64,000 nt of DNA from Sambucus nigra (Eukaryota; Streptophyta; Magnoliopsida; Dipsacales; Adoxaceae): positions 478,349,159 through 478,413,158 of the forward strand of contig OX422221.1 of NCBI GenBank assembly GCA_949130495.1. Reading direction: 5' to 3'. A model generated the notes under the pieces. It saw only the letters and a list, made by a program, of their open reading frames with translations. It ran no database searches and was not told the DNA's origin. Both the position numbers and the translations under genes were made by a program. Each line of letters begins with the position of its first letter. The first letter of the stretch is position 1. Positions 58,975-64,000 of the stretch are shown one piece after another.

Positions 58975-59160
58975 TTCTTGCTCTTATGTGGACTAGTCCG
59001 CATTTTAAGAGTGCGGAACGAACATGTGTCACCTGGCGATGAGTGCAGAAAAGAGAGAGGGTGTGCCTAAAATTTAGCCGATAATTTCTGCGCTCAACGT
59101 TAGGTGACACATGTCCGATCTGCACTCTTAAAATGCGAACTGGCCCGCACAAATGAAGTA
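58975..59160. mobile_element. Palindromic MITE-like element between TA runs
   Basis: The left arm GTCCGCATTTTAAGAGTGCG...ACATGTGTCACC and the right arm (inverse: GTTCGCATTTTAAGAGTGCA...ACATGTGTCACC) pair over ~60 bp around a ~40-bp loop. Flanked on both sides by TA microsatellites, suggesting TA-targeted insertion. Confidence 0.65.
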
Positions 59161-59185
59161 CTATATATATATATATATATATATA

Positions 59186-59762
59186 CAGAAAGTCTCATGT
59201 AAGGACTCCTTATGATGAAAACCCCGGAACATACCATTTTTTTTAAATAGTAAAAAAATGAATATTTTGATGAAACTTCACAAATATGATCTCCATGGTG
59301 AAATAATCATCTCCATTTTTTTCGTCAAAAAATTCAATAAAAAAACTATTGAGATGAGGTGATGTGTAAAAAAGTGATATAAATATACATTTTCAACTGT
59401 TGAAATGTTGGGTCGACGCCAGACGCTTTATTGATTGAAATTTTTGATGAAACTTCATGGATATGATCTTCTCAATATCGAGATCACATTCATGAAGTTT
59501 CATAAAAAAATTCAATCAAAAAGTGAGTGAGACGATCGCCAACATTTCAACGGTCGAAAATGCATATTTATACCATTTTTTTACATATTACTTCATCTCA
59601 ATGGTTTTTTTATTGAATTTTTTGATGAAAAAAATTGGAGAGGATCTTCCCACCGTGGAGATCATATCCATGAAGTTTCATCAAAAAATTCATTTTTTTA
59701 CTATTTAAAAAAATAGTATGTACCGGAGTCTGCACCCTAAGGAGTCCTTACAGGGGAGGAAC

Positions 59763-59767
<5 letters not shown>
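59186..59767. mobile_element. Large palindromic MITE-like element
   Basis: About 580 bp. The left arm GTAAGGACTCCTTA...ACATACCATTTTTTTTAAAT...TGATGAAACTTC is matched inversely at the right end (...GAAGTTTCATCA...ATTTAAAAAAATAGTATGT...AAGGAGTCCTTAC). Internal copies of AAACTTCATGGATATGATCT in both orientations indicate a second, inner palindrome. No coding sequence. Confidence 0.75.
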
Positions 59768-59793
<26 letters not shown>

Positions 59794-59800
59794 ATGCGCG
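59766..59800. repeat. (TG)n microsatellite
   Basis: About 28 bp of TG followed by GCGCGCTCGC. Confidence 0.9.
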
Positions 59801-59918
59801 CGCTCGCACGCTCGCTCGCATAGTCCTAGTTTATTGAGGTTGTTTCCTTAAGGTTTACGTTATTTTAAGTTGATTTTATTTTTTATTTTTTGTTGAATTA
59901 TACAATTTTTGAAGATCG

Positions 59919-59975
59919 TGTATATATATATATATATATTGTACTGTCGCCTCCAAAAGAGAGAGAGAGAGAGAG
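59919..59975. repeat. (TA)n and (GA)n microsatellites
   Basis: TA run at 59921-59939 and GA run at 59959-59975. Confidence 0.85.
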
Positions 59976-61492
59976 GGACGATAATTTCTAGGGTGAAGAA
60001 ATGAGTATAATTTGAAGAGTTTGTGTTATACTTGTCCATGTGAGTTCGTACATGATCCTTTTTGTATATATATGTGTGTGTATTATTGAAAAATATTGTG
60101 CTTTAACACAAATAATTATTAAAACCAAATTAATATATTGGTCAACTTGAGCCATTATAAATGTAGGACCAACCCTTCAAACGTGCTGGGACCAAATACG
60201 TACGTGTTCCTTGTAGCAAGATGAGTCATGCTGTATACTCATTTGTTGAAAACGAACAAATAATGAATATAGAAATTGGTTTCAAAGTGCCCCATTTAAA
60301 TATGAAAATTATTGGGAAATTAATTTAATTTTCTAAGACGAATTTTCTGAACTGTTGCCAAAGGTTGTGACACTTCACTATATTGTAACTGTTTTTCATA
60401 ACCGTCCCTAAAGGTCGTGACTGCTCACCATAAGTTGTGATAGTTCATGAAAAGTATATCTAAAGCTATCGTTTCTAAAAGACACATCTTTTCTTTGAAC
60501 AACACATTTTTTTCCTATAAATACAAGACATGTCTTCTTTTTAAAGGAGAGAAAATATTTGTCAATACTTTTCATTCCCGATCGAGTCGGATAGAATGTA
60601 AAAAATAATTGGTTTGTGGGACACACACATTACTTATGCATTTAATGATACAATCATATGATGCGTATAAAGATTTTATAATATCATGAGTATCAACTAT
60701 ACAATCATACGATGCCTATAAATTTTAAAATGCCTAAATATTCAATAGGAGTAAAATAAAGAGGGGGCAATAATAAATATTGGTATACCTCAATATATTG
60801 GATATGGTAATTTTTTTAGATAGTCGTGGACAAAGCACTTCACGTATATTTCTTAAGATGTGTTGCATTCTTAATGAATTGGAGACTATATTAAATATTA
60901 TAAAATGTGATGAAGATTGCAAAAGATATGAGAGTCTTTAAATATGGTATAGAATTAATTCATAAATTCATATAAAAGATCAAGGGATTCAGAACCGAGC
61001 AGTATATGCTCATGGGAGACTTAGGTTTAATCTCAAGACTCCACAACTAGTGAACTCAAATAACGACAAGTAACCAATTACATATTTTATATTATGATAT
61101 TTTTTAAGTCCATAATAATTAAATATGTTCAAATGGTTTTGAGGCATATATAATATGTGTTACACAACTTGAGTGTCATGTTAAGAATTGTCATAAGGGC
61201 ATTTGTAGTCATGGGGTGATAAGGAATGCATCAATATATGTTGAAATTGGTACAGTAGAGAAACTTATCAAAACTAAATCTTATTTAGAATGAAAAGAAC
61301 GTTTACCTTCTGAATGGATATATATGTTGGTTTGTAAGGACATATTTGATAAGTCCTGGTTTACATTAGTGTATGTCATATACCGCTACAACCGTCGAAG
61401 ATTTATTCAATACCAATCATACATCGAGACATATCCAAATATCAACGTCCTTCAACAGAAAAGCCTTTGCGAAATTAATTTTGGTAAGACAG
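59976..61492. other. AT-rich intergenic DNA, no feature seen
   Basis: No coding or structured element recognised. Near 60360-60440 the word AAAGGT(T/C)GTGAC recurs twice. Confidence 0.4.
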
Positions 61493-62373
61493 TGTTTAAG
61501 TCCCTTTAGGGTTCATTTAAAATATTGGGATAATTTTTTCAAGTGTTGAAAATTTTTCTAAACTGTTTTTAATTAGTTGAGGCATTATTTTTCGTCAAGT
61601 GGAATTTTTTTTGAAGTGTCGAGGCGAAGAAAATTTTGATGTTGATGTCGTTCAAACAACATCAGTATGCCATTCGAACGACATAAGGACATCGCACAAA
61701 GTCGTTTAAGCGACACGTGTCCTGTTTCGAGCGACATTAGTACTTCGTTCGAGCGATCTGCCGACTTAATTTTTTTATATAAAGCGTGTTAAATGAGTCA
61801 CTGTCTCTTAATAAGACCTGTCGTTTTTCATTCTGCATAAAACTGCAAACCAACATAATACTTTTGTCTTCTTCAATTTATGGTTCAACCCTTTGTTTTT
61901 CAATTCACAAAAATTCCAATAGTTTAGTGAATTGTCTTAGAAATAAAAATATATCTTTGGTAAAGTTTCTCATTTAGAGAGGATAAATCTACGGCTGATG
62001 ATTGTGTGTCATTTGGGAGTACTCGTGATTGTTCCTTGCTAATTCCTAGTTGCGTATTCGTGTGGACTGATTCAGCTGTTCCATTGTTGACTCTAGATTG
62101 CGTGTTTATGTGAGTATCTGCGTGATATTCATTGCAGATGTCATTGTGTATGTAAGGTTTGATTTATTTTGAATATTGAAATAAAAAGGTTTTCTCTTTT
62201 GGGTTTTTTCTTCAAATCTGTGAGTTAGCAATTTATTTATAATGGTTTGATTTTACCCACATAGGTGTACGTTTTAGGGCTAGATTAAATTGGTTTAAAA
62301 ATTGACTCTAATTAAATAAGTTGAAATTGGAAATTTACGAATTCGGTTGAATCGCTATCACATAGCTTTCACA
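61493..62373 (+). repeat. LTR of an unidentified retroelement (start tentative)
   Basis: Defined by its right end: ...TAGCTTTCACA followed three bases on by the PBS TGGTATCAGAAC (62377). TATATAAAG at about 61777 is a plausible TATA, and TCGTTCGAGCGA-type palindromes lie just upstream (61648-61762). The left boundary at TGTTTAAGTCCC is a guess. Confidence 0.55.
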
Positions 62374-62376
62374 AAT

Positions 62377-62388
62377 TGGTATCAGAAC
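62377..62388 (+). promoter_or_regulatory. Primer binding site, initiator Met type
   Basis: TGGTATCAGAAC, one mismatch from the standard TGGTATCAGAGC. Confidence 0.6.
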
Positions 62389-64000
62389 TTATTTAAGCGA
62401 TCACCACTTTTACATTGTCCAAATAAACATTAATGTAGCAGTACATGGTTTTATGTGCTAAAGTCATTATGTTTTAAAGGAAAAATAAAGCCTTTCAAGG
62501 TTGAGAATAAACATAGCAATTTTTTATAATTTCATATTTATATTTGAAATTGTGGCGAAGCATTGTTTTCTAGAAGTAATAAGTTATATTCTCAACGCAT
62601 TAGCCCGGGATAAAATTTTATGGAAAAGCTATCTAAACTTTCGTATGAATTATGATAAATGTGGGTTTATTTATCTAAGGCAACGATTCCTATCCAAAAT
62701 ATAAACAAGATATGATTCCTATCGAAAATAGGAATAAGACCATTGAATATGTATTCATTAGTTGTATAAGTGTATTTAACGTACTTTACTAGTTCCAATG
62801 TTCATTTTTCTCCAGAAGTGTATATATATACATGATTCATTGAATGTCAACTAATACTTACGTACTTTGATCATATTCCAAGATTGAAAAATGGTTAAGC
62901 GTGTAAGCGAATTTTCAAAAGGTGGATGAAAGACTAAAGTATAAATAAGTTGTTTTGTATCTCCGTATGGTGTCCCAGATATTAAGGACAAATGGCATAA
63001 ACATTAGAAAATTATAAGTATCTCGTAAACGAGATTATGATTCTCGAGACTCGTAGTTTCAAGTGATATATTAGCACAATTGGAGGTGTTAATGTTTGAA
63101 AATCCTCTTATGATAGAATATAACTATTATTTCTTAAAAAGCAAGGTACCTTGATAATTTTAAAGCGGATGATCCTAGATAATAATTCTAGAAATAATTA
63201 TAATGCCTATGTTTGCAATTGGCCATCATTGTTTAAAGAGGCATATATTACTTTAGAAAGGCATGACTTATTAGTCATGATATATCACTATAAAGAAATC
63301 TCTCTGTGTTAGTGATAAAATTAGGTGTAGTAAAATAATGTGGATCCGCTACTAAGAGAGTAAGCGAAGTTCATCAAGGGGAATGGGCTTAAAGCTGTTT
63401 AAAACCTAAAACAATTGCCATAATGAAAACCCAACCTAAATGACTTGGGATCCCAAAAATTATGTGTGATTCAGTTAGCACTGAGAAAAAAAAAATTCTT
63501 CCATTCTTAGGATGAGTCGGTGCACGATTTGTAACAGGATAAATTTTATTTTTAATGATTTCTTTGTCTTGAACATATAGATCAAGTGGGGTATTAGCAG
63601 GATATTCTTTATAGAATTCACCTATGTGAGAGTGAATGGGACACTTCTATGATAATAATCAACGACTATATTGCTAAATTCTTTAACACGCTCATGAAAC
63701 CAGGAGGTGTCCAAGGCCAAAACGGACATAACAATGAGAACCAAGAATGTTCGAAAAAAGACTGTAAATTATATTGTTTCAGTTTATACAAAAAGTTTTG
63801 ATCAATTCAAGACATCGCGTTCATTGATTGGCAGTAAACCCGATAGTCTCTCACTGGAAAAGATTAAAGGCCAAAAGCTATCTGTACTAATGCAGCTCTT
63901 TTCCACTGATACTCTCTCTAATTTGTCTTCATGTTCATTTGATTCTTCACCCAAATTTTATTCACGTGGGGGATTGCTGTAAAATATTGTGTTTTCACAC
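62389..64000 (+). other. Internal region after the PBS, content unrecognised
   Basis: Expected to be gag and pol of the element whose LTR ends at 62373, but no gag core, zinc knuckle or RT motif is visible in any frame. A 91-codon open frame at 63707-63982 has no recognisable domain. The element is either very decayed, non-coding (LARD-like), or its coding part lies beyond the window. Confidence 0.35.

Overview
The window is repeat-rich intergenic DNA from a flowering plant, probably a eudicot; the species cannot be told from the sequence. Nearly every recognisable coding stretch belongs to a plant transposable element: Ty3/gypsy of the Tat-like and Tekay-like chromovirus types, a gag-only Ty1/copia-type element, an En/Spm (CACTA) DNA transposon, small palindromic elements and solo LTRs. 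I found no convincing host gene.

Region 1 (1-7.1 kb): the 5' part of a minus-strand Tat-like retroelement (gag-protease, start of pol, PBS, LTR). To its right, on the plus strand, is a plant-mobile-domain (PMD) gene that is cut off by a 25-bp copy of the LTR terminus. This unit lies in an older decayed gypsy-type ORF (5545-6423).

Region 2 (7.1-29.3 kb): a large, old, minus-strand Tat-like element. From its 5' end at the right it holds an LTR, PBS (27399-27416), decayed gag, RT, two RNase H segments and integrase. Two plus-strand (antisense) accessory pseudogenes follow, one PMD-like and one DUF7745-like, each with a TATA box, then a ~2.7-kb array of ~47-bp repeats and the 3' LTR. A solo chromovirus-type LTR with a perfect 5-bp duplication splits its RT/RNase H region. 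The LTR promoter and both antisense promoters carry the same palindrome family, TGCCGATCGGCA and variants.

Region 3 (29.3-33.5 kb): a degenerate chromovirus LTR with an 84-bp TA run, then a palindromic MITE-like element.

Region 4 (33.5-56.1 kb): a gag-only copia-type element (TR-GAG architecture; 5-bp duplication ATATT). Two elements are nested in it: a CACTA transposon (36672-41796, duplication TTA) with a decayed TNPD transposase and a 168-bp tandem array, and a very young Tekay-like chromovirus (43100-53951, duplication GTGTG). The two 2996-bp LTRs of the chromovirus are nearly identical and its pol is open through to the chromodomain, but gag is separated from protease by an in-frame TAG, and protease from RT by a -1 frame change.

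Region 5 (56.1-64 kb): AT-rich DNA with two adjacent palindromic MITE-like elements between TA microsatellites, a promoter-like patch without a gene, and another LTR with an initiator-Met-type PBS (62377) whose internal region I could not identify.

Two cis-element patterns stand out: the palindrome shared by all promoters of the Region 2 element, and clusters of the palindrome CGTTCGAACG or degenerate forms in LTRs of otherwise unrelated families.
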